A DNA stretch of 64,000 nt from Mrakia gelida (lineage: Eukaryota; Basidiomycota; Tremellomycetes; Cystofilobasidiales; Mrakiaceae), in NCBI GenBank assembly GCA_024345305.1, contig BRON01000011.1, forward strand, positions 434,001 through 498,000, given 5' to 3'. Within the stretch, counting starts at the first letter, position 1. Every line of letters begins with the position of its first letter. Shown here one piece after another: positions 18,590 through 29,951 of this stretch. The translations under genes and the position numbers were made by a program. The notes under the pieces were generated by a model, which saw only the letters and a program-made list of their open reading frames with translations, made no database searches and was not told where the DNA came from.

Positions 18590-21500
18590 ATGGCATCCCT
18601 GCCGTCCGGGCCTGACGAGTCCCTTCTCGAGGCCATCGTAGCTCTCGCTGGGTACGCCTCTACGACGTTTCTAGACATCTTCAAAGCCTACAACGCTGTC
18701 CTCGAAGCGAACGATCTCGATCCAGCAGACGATGTCCAGTTCGTCCTTTCTCTCCTCCTCCGAAGCCCTACCCCCCCTCCCCAATCCTTCGCTGATCTCG
18801 TTTGGCTTTTTGTAGATACTACCGCTTTATCCTGAAGCTCGGGATGGTTCCTGGCACGAACTGGGGAGATCGATGGGAGCGATGGAAGCTCGAACGTTCA
18901 GCTCAACCAGGTCCTTCCTCCCTTCCTTCCACGACACCAAGATCCTCCCCCATCCACTCAACCAGATCCCTTCCGGCTTCCTCTCACGGATCTCGATCAG
19001 AAGTGCCGTGGCAGCATGGGAGGGAAGACATCATGATGGAAGAGGAGGAGAGTTGGGAGCAGGAGTACGAAGAAGGGGAAGAAGAGGAGGAGGAGGAAGG
19101 AGCGTCGAGGTCAGCTCGAGAAGAGGATCGTCGAACGGAGGACTCGTACTCGACCCTAGCAGTAGGATATCGACCTCGCAGTCGTCAAGGAGGAAGGATG
19201 AGTGCAGGATCCATATCCCCACCTCAACGAACATCCACTCCTCTCGCCACTAGGCCAACGGTCTCGAGGAATCGTCGCTATCCAAGGACGTCAACACCAC
19301 CTCCTCCTCGACCTCCTTCCCCTCCTCAACCCCAGTACGACCGAAGCTCGTCCTCCATCTCCTACTCTTCAACTCCAAGTTATCCACCCCCATCCAGTCA
19401 ATACTCCCAACCACTCCCAGCAACTCCTCTCCATCTCCACACCCCTACTCCTCATCGACTTTCCCCATCCATCCCAGCCTTCCTCCTCCCCGAACCCATC
19501 TCCCATCAGCCTCCCACGAAGCACCACCACCCACGGAAGGATCCTCTTCAACACTCCAACCTCAACACGACCCGTTCCCTCAGTCCTCCCGTCAAACCAA
19601 ATCGTACCGCTCGAGGCCAAGCTCTCCCTCCTCCGCCAGCCAAAGGAGCGAAAGTGCCGAGGGTCGTTTCGGAGTCGAGAGCTCTCATCGAGGCAGAGCT
19701 GCAGAGGGAGGATGAGGAACGAGAGAGAAGACGAGAGGACGAGAGGAGAGGAGATCGATTCTACGAGTTGGGGTTGTTGGGGAGGTGCTGGGACGTTTGG
19801 CGACGTGGGAGGGAATGGGTCATGGTGAGCTCGAGGTCTCGTTATCTGTTCTATTCCCTCACACTCAGCTGACAACCTCTCGACTCCTCTTCTCCTTTGT
19901 GCTTGTCTTCCGATAGACCACCAGCTTCCAAATCGACCGAGCTCGATCTCACCTCCTCCTCTCCTCCTCTCTTGCTCGCTGGAAACAACGACTCGCCGAA
20001 CGCAACGACCTCGAGGATCTCGCTTCAGCTCACTACTCTCGAGCTCTTCTCGCTCGAACGTTCGATGATTGGTCGTACGCGACGGAGTTTGAGAGGGATC
20101 TGCTTCGTCGAGTCGGGAAGGACGAGGAGAACAGGGTCGTTGGGAGGACGTGGTTGAAGTGGAGGCAGAGTTGGGATCGTCGACGGAAAGGGAGGTGGGA
20201 GGAGTCGCTTCTGGTTAGGGAGACGGAGGTGCAGGGTTGGACTGAGGAGAGAGTGTTGAGAGAAGCTCTGCAGGTCGGTCTTTCCTTTTCTCCTTCCTCG
20301 CCTCTCGCTCTCTCATCCCACATCCCTCAACTTGTCGACTGACCTCGCTCTTCGTTCCTCTCTCAGCACTGGCGATCTCTCCGTCTCACGCTCGTCGCTA
20401 CCTCTCACCACGAGGTCACTACTCTCAGGTCGACCTTTAACTGGTGGAGAGCTCTCGCGAGTCACGTCTCCTCGCTCGACGTTCGCGAACGGGAATGGGA
20501 GGTCTCGTCGACGGAACGGACGAAGTCGAGTTTCTTCGAGACTTGGAGGTCGGAAAAGCTCTTGAGGGAGCAAAAGCGGGTGACGGAGGATAGAGTGTCG
20601 GATAGGATCTTGGGAGAGGCGTGGGACACGTGGAAATCGTCGATGTGAGTTCGAGTCGTTCTCTTCGAGTGCTCGACTTTCAGAACTGACCCTCCTCCGC
20701 TTCTCCTTTCTCAGGGAGCTCAAGCACGCTGGAGATCAGCTCAGACACAAGAACCTTCTTCGCTTCGGTCTTCGTGGATTCCTTCGAGGTCTTGATGGGC
20801 TCAACGTGAGTAGTTATCCTCTCCGAGCAGGACGCGACGAAGCTGACTCCTTTCCTTGTTCTTCACCTGCTTCAGAATCTCAACGCCATTGCTTCGAAAC
20901 ATCTCGCCTCAGCCAATCGTCCCCTTCTCCGTCGAGTCGTCAAGAGCTGGAGCGTCCAGACGAAAGGACGTATCTTGGAGCAGACCGTCGCGGATCGAGA
21001 GCAGGCGAGATCGTTCGACACTTGGAGGGAGCGTCTTCATCATCGAGAGTACCTCAGGCGTTAGTCTTCTTTCCCTCTCTCTTAACATCTAGAGAGCACC
21101 AGCTGACCTCTATCTCACGTCACCTAACAGATCAAGTCGAAACCTTTCAACTCCACTCATCGAAGGTTCTTCTCGCTCGATCTCTTTCGACCTGGAGGGA
21201 AACTCGTCTTCGTCGGCAAGCAGATCTCCTCGAGGCCGACCGTCTTCACTCGAGATCGCTACTCTCGTCCTCGTTTCGTACCTGGGGATCCCTCTCGGCG
21301 AAGAAGAAGAAGGAGGGAGAGATGGCGGATGTGGCTCACGAGTTCTTGCTCAAGAGGAGGACCTGGCTCGTTTGGTCCGAGCAGCTTCGTCGCAGGGACA
21401 GGGATGCTTGGGTCTTGAGGAGGGAGCAGGGGATGATGGCTGAAGTTCTGGATGGTGAGTTGTCGCGTTCTCAAACTCGTCGAAAAGCGAGAGCTGACTT

Positions 21501-22733
21501 GACCCCTTTCCGCGCGTTCAGTCTGGGTCACGAAGACGCGTCGTCGTCGCTTGCTTCGAGAGCTCGAGTCTCATCTCGCAGGCCATCAGGATCAGGTTCG
21601 TCTCGTCATCCCTCTTTTCCCTCTTACTTGACGTCGCTCTGACCTGACCTTTTCGTTCTGTGCGCTCCACAGCTCGTCCAACTTCAATTCCTTGGAACCT
21701 GGAGGTCTCGTCTCGCTCGCCTTCGAGCCGCCAACGAAGAAGCTTCTCTCGCGTACAACCACCGACTCGTCGCTGGAGCCTTTGCCAAATGGACAGATGG
21801 ATGCCTCAGGCATGGAGAGCAGCTCAGTCTGATGCAGAGTTTCCGAGACGTCAAGGTCGAAGGTTCGTCTTGTTCTTCCTCGTCCCACCCGAGCTCGAAG
21901 CGTTCTGATGACCTTCCTCGATCCCTCTCGTCCCTTATCTTGCTGCAGACAACATTCGAAAGACCTTCTCTCGATGGCTCGTCGCTGCTCGTCGTTCGCG
22001 TGAAAGGAAGGCAGACGATCTCGAGTTCGCCGAACGTCAGCGACTCGAGCTCCTCTCTCGAACCTGGGCTCATTGGATTGATCGACATCGCGAAGCCCGT
22101 CTCAAGCCTCTCGTCCGTCCAGCGCTCTCCTGCCCTACTCCTCTCGAACTCCCTCGCTGCTCAGAGCTGATTCCCTTCGCGTCTTCTCCCTTTCTTTCGC
22201 CATCAACAGGAGGATCAACTCACGCTCCTCCACTCTCGAAACGTCCTCGACGCCGCTCTCTATACCTGGGAAGCTCGATCGAACGTCGCTGCAGCAATTC
22301 ACTTCGACAAGGTTCGACTCAAGAAGATGGTTCTGCGACGGATGCGCGACGAGTTCCCGAGAGCGAAGGAAAGGAATGCAGCTCTGGCTATCGAGAGGAG
22401 GCAGGTCCTTTGTGAGTCCACCTTCTACCACTCTCGAACAACAAGTAAACGTTTCCTCAGTCGACTGACTCGATTGCTCATCTTCCAGCTCGGACGTTCG
22501 ACCTCTGGAGGACGAGGACGAAAGCGAAGGTCGCGTCGAGACCACCTCCGTGAGTTTGGTCTTCTTTTCCATTCTTCCGGCCCGTCACGTCTTCCCCGTA
22601 CTGACCTTCGAACCTGTCTCATTCAGTCGTCTCCGAGGAATCACTCGAGCTCGTCCACGGCTCTCCCCCTTCTCGTCGGTCGATCGATCTCGGACGCTCA
22701 ACTCGCCTTCGCCTGGTCGAGATTGAGCTTTAG
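18590..22733 (+). CDS. SFI1: Sfi1-like centrin-binding repeat protein
   Basis: Sfi1 forms a long helix that binds centrin (Cdc31) along its length in the spindle-pole-body half-bridge and is needed for its duplication. Exon 1 is 18590-18738, using a GTTCGT donor, and joins at 18816 to give DVQYYRFILKLGMVPGTNWG. A long disordered Ser/Pro region with an acidic run follows to about 19824. From 19916 on, roughly nine further exons encode spaced Sfi1 repeats, each with a hydrophobic-x-x-Trp core: LARWKQRL, FDDWSYAT, WLKWRQSW, FNWWRAL, FETWRSEKL, FDTWRERL, LSTWRETRL, FRTWGSL, LGTWRSRL, FAKWTDGC, FSRWLVAA, WAHWIDRH, LYTWEARS and FDLWRTRT. I count about 17. Length is about 1,100 residues, close to yeast Sfi1. 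The final exon after 22627 is short and basic. Confidence 0.85.
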
Positions 22734-23053
22734 TTTGCGCCTCTTACCTAGATACGATTGACAGGATACACGTCTTTCAGTAACTCCTCGATGTATCCTT
22801 GTCCTTACGGAGCGAAGGCTCAAAGCTGGGAGATGTCGCTGCGACGGAAGCCGCGTCTCCTCGGCGACTCGAGGAAAAGAAAAGGGGAGCGTTCGTTAGA
22901 TCATGACCAAGACCGTAGAAGTAAAGCGAGAAGGTAGCTGGGTATTCTAAATAACAAGGAACGGAACCGAAAGAGGAGCGATACAGAAGAACGAGACCCA
23001 GAACGAACGAAACGAAAGCGAAGCCAAAACCGACGCGACGCGTCTCCCCCTCC
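22734..23053. other. Gap between convergent genes; no gene seen
   Basis: 3' flanks of SFI1 (plus) and of the AT-hook gene (minus). Nothing supported. Confidence 0.4.
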
Positions 23054-25034
23054 TCACTCCTCCTCCCCAACTCCAAACCCACCCATCCCCAACAGCGCCA
23101 TAGCAGCCGCTCTATCCCTCTCTACCTCCGCCGTCGGCGGAACCCACTCCTCCTCACCCTTCTCCTCGTCCTCCAATACCACCTTCTTCTTCTTCCTGGG
23201 TCTCCCTCGACCCTTCTTCGGTTGTTCTTCAGGCTCGTACGGTTCCTCGATGATCACCAGGACCTCCTCGTCCTCGTCCGAGTCGTAGTCGTGGTTGCTG
23301 AGCCTCTTCTTGCCCTTGGATATGGTGGAGGGAGGAGCAGGGAGAGGTGGTTCTTCGTCGTCCGGGAGTTCGATCATCAGGCACTCTTCCTCCTCCTCGG
23401 GTTCGACGGGAGCGAAGGGTGATGTCTTCTTTTTCGCCTTTGCAGCCTTGGGAGAGCTCGAAGGACCCGCCACCTGCTCTTGCTCCTCCTCCTTCTCACC
23501 CCCAGCAGCAGCCTCAGCCCTATCCTTCTCCATCTCCACCTTCGTCCTCCTCTTCCTCTTCGTCGCACTCCCACCCACACTCGACCTTCCACCACTGACA
23601 CCACTCGCACCGCTCGCCCTCCTACGTCCACTCCCACTCGCGACGGGTTTCTCCTTCGGACGAGGGACGTTGAGACCCTCGACCTGGTACGACTCGAGGA
23701 GATGCGACGGCGGGATGGGAGCGATAGGAAACGTCCCGTGGTGGAGTTTGAGAGGTTGTTGATCGGCTGAGTAAGGGTGGGAGATGGAGGAGATGTTGAC
23801 TGATTTGTTAAAGAGGGGGAGGTTGGGGTAGGTGGGTCGGAAGGAGTAAGTGTACGGGCGGTAGGTTGGGATGAGGGATTTGAGGACTGAGGAGAGCGAG
23901 CGAAGACGCGACGACGGAAGGGGAGTCAGCTTGGTCCTTGTCGTCCAGAAAAGAACGAAGCGAAGACTGAAAAGGTAGGATGAGGTTGAATGAGAGACTC
24001 ACTCGACTCGAGAAGACTCCAAGGATAAAACCTGATCTCCTTCTGATCCCTCTTCATCGGCTTGGGATCCTCAAATCCAGCCAGCGTCGCGTAAAACTTC
24101 CTCCCTCCACCTCCTCCATCTCCCTCTTCTTGGTCGTCATCGTCGTCGGATTCGTTGGGATCGGGGACGTTGGGGATGTTGAAGAACGAGGGAGGGAATT
24201 GAACGGGTGCTCGAACGACGTACGAGTCTGGTTCGTAGAACTCGACGAGACGGTTGACGCGCGAGAGTTCTTCGGGGCCGAGCGTTGAGAGGAGGAGGGA
24301 GGTTAGGGAGTAGATCTGCGAACGTGTTGATAAAGTGAAGCGAAGGATGAGGACAGAGGTCAGCGAGAGAAGGAGAAGAGAGAAGACGCGACGCGGTGAG
24401 GGAAGAAGAGAGAGGAGGGACAGGTAAGCACGACGTACGATATCCGAGTGAGTGACCATCTTCGTCTGCAGCTTCTCGTTCCAGATACACGAAATGACGA
24501 CGGAGGTGGGATCGTAGACCTGAGGAAAGACGGAATGAAAGTGGGCTTCGATCTTCGCTCCGGTTTGGCGTCGGTAGAGCTTGACGAGTCGACGACCTGC
24601 GAGAGTTTCTTCGTCGGTCCTGAGAACAGACAACACACAAAGCACATTCAGCTCTCCCTTCGCCTCAGTGCGAGCAAGAAGGGCCGAGGCTAAGAAGAGC
24701 GAAACGAGCCAACTTACCACCCGTCGTCCATCGACCTCAACTCGCCGGTGAACTCCAAGCTCGCCTTCCCCTTCAGAGCCTTAGCCTTCCTCCCTATGAC
24801 CGCGAAGCCAGGTTGACCTTCTCGATGCGCTCCCTGTCCTGCTACGATGTACATGGTTGTCTTGCCTGTCGAGTGCTTCTCGATGGGAACGACGGGGAGG
24901 ACCTTCTTCGAGTAGGAGCGCTTCCAAACGGGTTTGACGTCCTCCTCGACTTCATGGAGCGCGTCGTTGGGTGAGATGGGTCGGAGGAAGGGTTGAGGGG
25001 ACTCCTCCTTGGGTTCTTCGGCGGCGAAGCTCAT
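23054..25034 (-). CDS. Conserved-looking AT-hook protein of unknown function
   Basis: Four exons (24718-25034, 24439-24619, 24003-24315, 23054-23886) give 547 residues with all phases consistent. The N-terminal half looks like a folded domain: KPVWKRSYSKKVLPVVP, a GKTTMYIVAGQGAHREGQ stretch, SVVISCIWNEKLQTKMVTHS, then FYPWSLLESILKSLIPTY and YTYSFRPTYPNLPLFNKS. A run of acidic residues and Gly splits this part. The C-terminal quarter is low complexity, with a basic KRKRRTK patch, acidic runs and one AT-hook core (KKGRGRPRKKKK) that would bind the minor groove of AT-rich DNA. A nuclear, chromatin-linked role is inferred from the AT-hook. I do not recognise the N-terminal domain. A candidate leader intron lies upstream (TGTAAGC at about 25155, GCTGACC, TTCAG). 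It is divergent from F-box-like copy 5. Confidence 0.7.
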
Positions 25035-25396
25035 GGCGACGGGAAGGGAGAAGGAGGGAAAGAGCTGAAGGGCAAGGGAAGAGGAGGGAGGAGGGAGGAA
25101 GGTCAGCTTCGACGATGCAATTGCGAGGAGGGGAGAGGGAGGGGAGCTTACAGGAAAAGACGTTGGTCTATGGAAAGTATGGTATCGCAGAGAGTTTTCT
25201 CACATCCGAAGCTCGAGGAGCAGACGACGAGAGCTCTATGAGGACGAGAGGAAAGGAGGAAGGGTGTCGACGTTGAGCTCGACTTCGAACCTCCTCCTCT
25301 TCTTCCCTCTCACCGCCTCGACCTCGCAAAAAACGTGTTTTCGTCCTCGTCACCTCAAATTTACATCACCTAGTGTCACCTCGACCGTCCACCCAA
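25035..25396. promoter_or_regulatory. Divergent promoter with a relic of the module promoter
   Basis: The stretch 25264-25345 aligns, in reverse complement, with the shared promoters of modules 2 and 3: GTTGAGCTCGACTTCGAA, then TTCCCTCTCACCGCCTCGAC, then AACGTGTTTT. The E-box palindrome is changed to AACGTG (25332-25337). No MYND gene follows on the far side; the AT-hook gene occupies that place. So the F-box-like gene at 25397 seems to have arrived with, or kept, the promoter of a lost partner. Confidence 0.55.
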
Positions 25397-27074
25397 ATGT
25401 CAAAACAGCCGTCTTCGAAGAACGGGAAAGGACGAACGGGCGAGAAGGTGAGCTTCGATCTTCCTTCTCTCCTCCTCCTATTCCTTGCATCCCCCTCTTT
25501 TTCCTGGTTTAGTCCTTTATTTCGTCCCGTCTTGACGCTCAGACCCTGAGCTGACTCTGATCCTTCGTCTCCTGATTCTATCTTGTCCAGCAGGTCGACG
25601 TCTCCCTTGAAGAATTCCAACTTGAACCAGCGCTCCCTCCGCCTCCCTTCCTCGACCCTTCCTCCACTTCGTCTGCCCACCCTCTCGCCTCCTACGATCC
25701 ATCTCAGAACGTCACTTCAACATCACTTCTCACTTTCAGGAGATCTCATCGCTGCCCAGATCGCTCAACTCTTCTTCATCGTCGGCCGTCTCTCGTCAGA
25801 GAACGAAGCTCTCAGAGCTCAGGTCGACGTCCACTCCTCGACGATCGCTCGCCTCTCATCCGAGAACGAGTCGAAGGAGGCATTCATCCGTCAGATCGAA
25901 GCCAAGGTCTTTCCCGATGGGTTCTGGGTCTGGGAGAAGCTGGGAGATGGGGGAGGAAACGGTCGCTGGCGATGGTCCCAGGTTCGTCGACGTCCTTCTT
26001 CCTCCCTCTCTTCCTTTCTCAAATCCATCTTTGTAGCTTCAGGCTGATCAACTCTCCTTCTCAACAGGACAAGCACTATCGACCTCCATCTGCCGTCAAA
26101 ACCGGACCTCCTACCTCTTTCGGCTCTCTTCCAGTCGAACTCCTTCGCCTCGTCTTCAAGTTCGCCGGCCAGCAGGAGCAGTCTCGTTTGACTCGCCTCT
26201 CCTTCCGACTCCTCGAAGTCTTTGGACCTCTCCTCTACGCGACGGTTGAGATCAGAACCCCTCGATCAGCTGTTGCATTCGTCCTTCCCAGGGTACGTTG
26301 GGATCCCTCTTCGACCGTGTTCGACGTTCGTTTTGCACTCGAGACTACACGCGACGAGCTAACGCTTTCCTCACTCGTTCTGCTCGTTGTATCCGCTATC
26401 AGCTCTGCCCTCCCAAGCCTTTGGTTTCTCGAGTCACCCCCTTCCTCGCTGCAGCCCAACTTGTCCTCCGGTACCACCACCCCACGGTCAAGGAGCACGA
26501 CGAGGACGAGGACGAGGAGGAAGACGTCCCACCCTTCCACCCTCTCGCCGAGAGACACCTCTACGCCGTCCCTATCACCATCCCCAAGCTCAGCATCGAG
26601 TCTTACGACGCAAGCGTACATACGGATCTTGGGACCTGGTCGGCTATCCTCCAACTTGTCCGCCCCATCGACCTCACTCTCAGGTCTGCCGTCGGTTCAG
26701 CCTGGTCTCCGTCCTTCCAGCGAGGGCTCAGAAGACCCGACTTCCCCTTCATACGGCTCTGGAAACAACTCCGGTCAGTTACCTCCACCGGAATGCGAAC
26801 CGTCTTCGTCTCTCAAGAGGGACTTGAGGGCGAGGCGGAGGAAGGTTCGCTCTGGGATGAGTCGTTCGACGAAGAGTCGCAGGACGCAGGACTGGAGCAC
26901 TGGTTGAGGACGGAGTACACGGATGGGAGGACGGAAGAGAAGGTGCTTGATTTCACGAAGAGCGTCCGTGATAGCCTTGTTTCGACTATAACTCGGGGCG
27001 GTCGAGGAAGCTCGATTTCTGTGGTTCTGAAGAAGAAGAAGGAGGTTGGAGTTCGAGGAGGCGACGGTATCTAG
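25397..27074 (+). CDS. Coiled-coil/F-box-like protein (copy 5), frame of exon 2 unresolved
   Basis: Exons by family pattern are 25397-25447 (MSKQPSSKNGKGRTGEK), 25594-25981, 26068-26292 and 26403-27074. Exon 2 is 388 bp, one base over a whole number of codons. Its first part reads VDVSLEEFQLEPALPPP in the family frame, while the coiled coil (FFIVGRLSSENEALRAQVDV) and motif FPDGFWVWEK then GRWRWSQ are one frame over. A 37-bp intron (GTCTGC to TCTCAG) would repair this; otherwise the copy is frame-broken. Exon 3 is a well kept F-box-like core (GSLPVELLRLVFKFAGQQEQ). Exon 4 has an acidic loop, the W-x-x-L position (IRLWKQLRSV), and ends with a basic VVLKKKKEV tail. Exons 2-3 and their intron appear nearly identical to copy 6. 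No MYND partner is adjacent. Function is inferred only. Confidence 0.6.
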
Positions 27075-27371
27075 CTAGCTTGATTTCGTGCTTTCGTCTT
27101 CTAGATTGATCTAAGCGATGGATTGGCTCTCTTCGGCGTAACGTGTTCTTAGGTGTATCCTCTTGTCTTCTGTTGCTTGGCGGATCGTTTTCGCTTTGTG
27201 TTCGACGCGTCGTTCGCTTACATTTCCTCTCGCTCTTCTATCTCTCCGGGAGCCACTCTTTGATGAAAGCTGAAAGATCCTTGCTCCGACGTCTCTTCTT
27301 GCCCCTCTCCTTTTCCAGATATGCATCAAGGTCGAACAACGACGCGTCAAAACTAAACTTCTTCCCTGCCT

Positions 27372-29543
27372 TCAAACCCTCCTTCGAACCCTGAGCTTCA
27401 CGTCTCCTTCTCCCTTCGGATGTAGGATCCCCACCCCAGCCCTATACAAGTCCATCTCGGGAATCCTTTTGGATCCGGCTCCTTCCTCCTCGGCGTACTC
27501 GAAATGGAGATGATGAAGAGCCAACGACGTGAACGCGACGAGTTCCCTCATCGCGAAGAACCTGCCCTCGCACTGGGATACGCCTCCTCCGAACGGTAGG
27601 AAGTGAGATGACTTGATAGGAGTCGATTCAGAAGTGGGTAGGAAGCGATGGGGATCGAAGGTGGTCGGGTTGGGGTAGATTTCGGGATCGAAGTGGACGA
27701 GACGCATCGCGCAGATGACTGTGGAATCGACGCAAAAGGGGAAACAAACGGCGTGTGAGCTCTGCGATCGAGGAGGGTCCGAGTCTGATGTATAAGGCAG
27801 ATGGAAAGAGAGATATGTGAAACGAACGAACCTTTCTCTCCCTTCTCGAACGCCCATCTCCCCTCCTCCGTCGACCCCCCGTCCAAAACGGTCTCCTCCT
27901 TCACCAACCTGATCGAGAACGAAGCCGAGCACATCCCCAGCGTCTCTTTCACACAACTCCTCACCCCCTCCATCCCTTCTCCCGAATCCAGCCTCCTGAA
28001 ATCATCCGCCAACAACATCTCCCCGAACGACCCTTTCCCTCCCTCGACCTGCGTCCACGCGTCGTACATCTCGTCAACTTGGGCTCTGAGCTTCTGAGCG
28101 AGACCTGGGGTTCCGAGAATGTAGATGAGGACCCAGTACTGAGCCCAGCTGACGTTCGCTGTTGCTGCCCAGAACGCGGAAAACGACATCGAAGCTTGAT
28201 CGGCTTTGGAGATGCCCTCCGTTGAAAGAGACTCGAGGGTTTCGCGGATGAAGCTTGACGTAGTGGAGGTTCCGAAGGGGTGGTGGGAGATGAAGTATAG
28301 GAAGGCCGAGCGGAGGATGGCGAGAGAGGAGAGGGAGGAACGAACGGCTCCGGACAAGAGAGGGGGGAGACCTCCCGCCAGCATCTGCGACGGACGAACG
28401 AGGAGCGTCAGGGAACAAGACGAAGCATGAGAGGCTACGACAAGACTCGCAGGGAAGCCATCGTCGTACTTGAGGAAGGTGAAGTAGATCGAGGAGGTGT
28501 CGAAGTCTGAGGAGAAGGGGAAGAGCAGCGAGAGAAAAAGAGACGCGACGCGTCGAGGTCAGCCTCGCGAAGGAAAGGGAGTGATTGTGAGCAAGAACAG
28601 AATCACCTTTCCCAAGGAACGCTTCCGATGTGGCATCTGCAAAGTTCGAAGTACGTATCAGCTCAAGAAAAGCTTCGAGGCCCAAAAGAATGGACGAGGA
28701 CGAAACGAACCATAAAGACCTCTCACCGTCAACTCCTGCAACCCGATCTCAACCTCCGCCTGACCTTCAGAGATCTGATTTGAAAGACAAGTAGGTCAGT
28801 AGACTTCTCTTCGAAGAGTGAGAGAGACGAAGAACTCACCAAACCAACCAAATCCCTCTCAACCCTCTCCACCAACGCCGTCGTCGCACCTCCGATGCTC
28901 CCTCTCGCGAGCAACCGATGATGAGCAGGGAAGATCTCTCGCTGGATGTACTCTGAGCTGGATAGTTCCGTGGACATTCCTTTTTTTCGTTCCGTCCGAG
29001 CAAAAACGAGCCCATCAGCGAGGTTGAAGGAGGGAGCGAAACGACGAGCGAAGAGCTCACCAAACAGCGTCGTTGACAGCTCCTGTCGAATGGGAGTGAA
29101 CTCCAACGCTTTCGAAGACTTGTAGACGGCGGCGATGAGGCCTGGAGTGGTCACGTAGGTGAGTCGTCTGCCTGCGAGGTAGAGGGTGAAGATGGGGCCG
29201 TGGGATCGTCTTCGCAAACCAGAACGAACCAGGAAGAGATCGATTTTGAGTCAGCTTGTTGTTGTTGTTTCGTTTTGCGCTCGCGCTCTCCAAGCGAAAC
29301 GAGAAAAAGTAGAACTCACTTCGTCTGCATCAAAAACTCATCGACGTTCTTCCCATACGCGATAGCGCTTCCAAGGAAGGGGATCCAGGATGTGACGAGA
29401 GGAGGTCGACGAGGGGAGGAGCCGGAGTCGTCGAGCTCGCGCTGTTGTCGTTTGGAAGAAGAAGTCGTTCGAGCGAATGCGAGGAGGGCAAGCCCTCCGA
29501 GAGCTGCGAGGAGAAGAAGGGAGGGAGTAGTGCTCGAATTCAT
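27372..29543 (-). CDS. Cytochrome P450 monooxygenase
   Basis: A haem-thiolate monooxygenase, anchored in the ER by an N-terminal hydrophobic helix (PSLLLLAALGGLALLAF). The proline-rich hinge RRPPLVTSWIPFLGSA follows. The haem-binding loop is FLPFGGGVSQCEGRFFA, with the Cys ligand near the C-terminus. PERF-like FDPHRFLP and the oxygen-binding I helix (AFWAATANVSWAQYW) are present. The I helix lacks the usual AGxxT and resembles the Asn-containing form of CYP7/CYP8-like enzymes, which also share GGGxxxCxGR. About eight exons are present; the short exons between 28530 and 28800 are the least certain, where a GTCTTT donor gives the join VRDATSEAFLGKDFDTSS. Substrate is unknown; a sterol or fatty-acid-type substrate is only a guess from the CYP7/8-like features. 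Convergent with F-box-like copy 5. Confidence 0.85.
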
Positions 29544-29951
29544 CGCACGAACGAGAGAGAAGGAGGGAGAGAGAGGGGGGAGGGTGGGGGTTGAGAGTTA
29601 AGAGCGATTCGATTCGATCAGTTCAGGCCGGCCGGCCCTTCCTCGCTTGGGCGCGCTGTGCATACGAGAGGGGGTTGATGAGAGGGGCGAAAAAGGGCGA
29701 AAGAGAGTCCGAGGAAGGGGGAGGCGCGAGCGCCGCGTGGGTTCGAACTTCGACGCGTCGCGCTCGTCCTTCCCCCTCGTCTCTCCCTCTATCAACGCAG
29801 AGGCAAGAAAAGCGAGCACTTCATCACAAATCGTTCTAAAAGAAAAGCAGACTCTCCTTCCTCCTCCTGTCCCTCCAACGCAAACCGACCTAAAAAAGCG
29901 AAAAGAAACCCAAAACACCTCCCTCCCAACCTACCGTAATCTACCTCTCCT
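29544..29951. other. P450 promoter and LAT1 3' flank
   Basis: Contains a GGCCGGCCGG palindrome near 29627 and a TTCGACGCGTCG word near 29749. No exon supported. Confidence 0.4.

Noticed and set aside
29620..29640. GGCCGGCCGG palindrome as a possible regulatory or integration site
   Set aside because: A single occurrence in GC-rich DNA with no flanking repeats or conserved partner.
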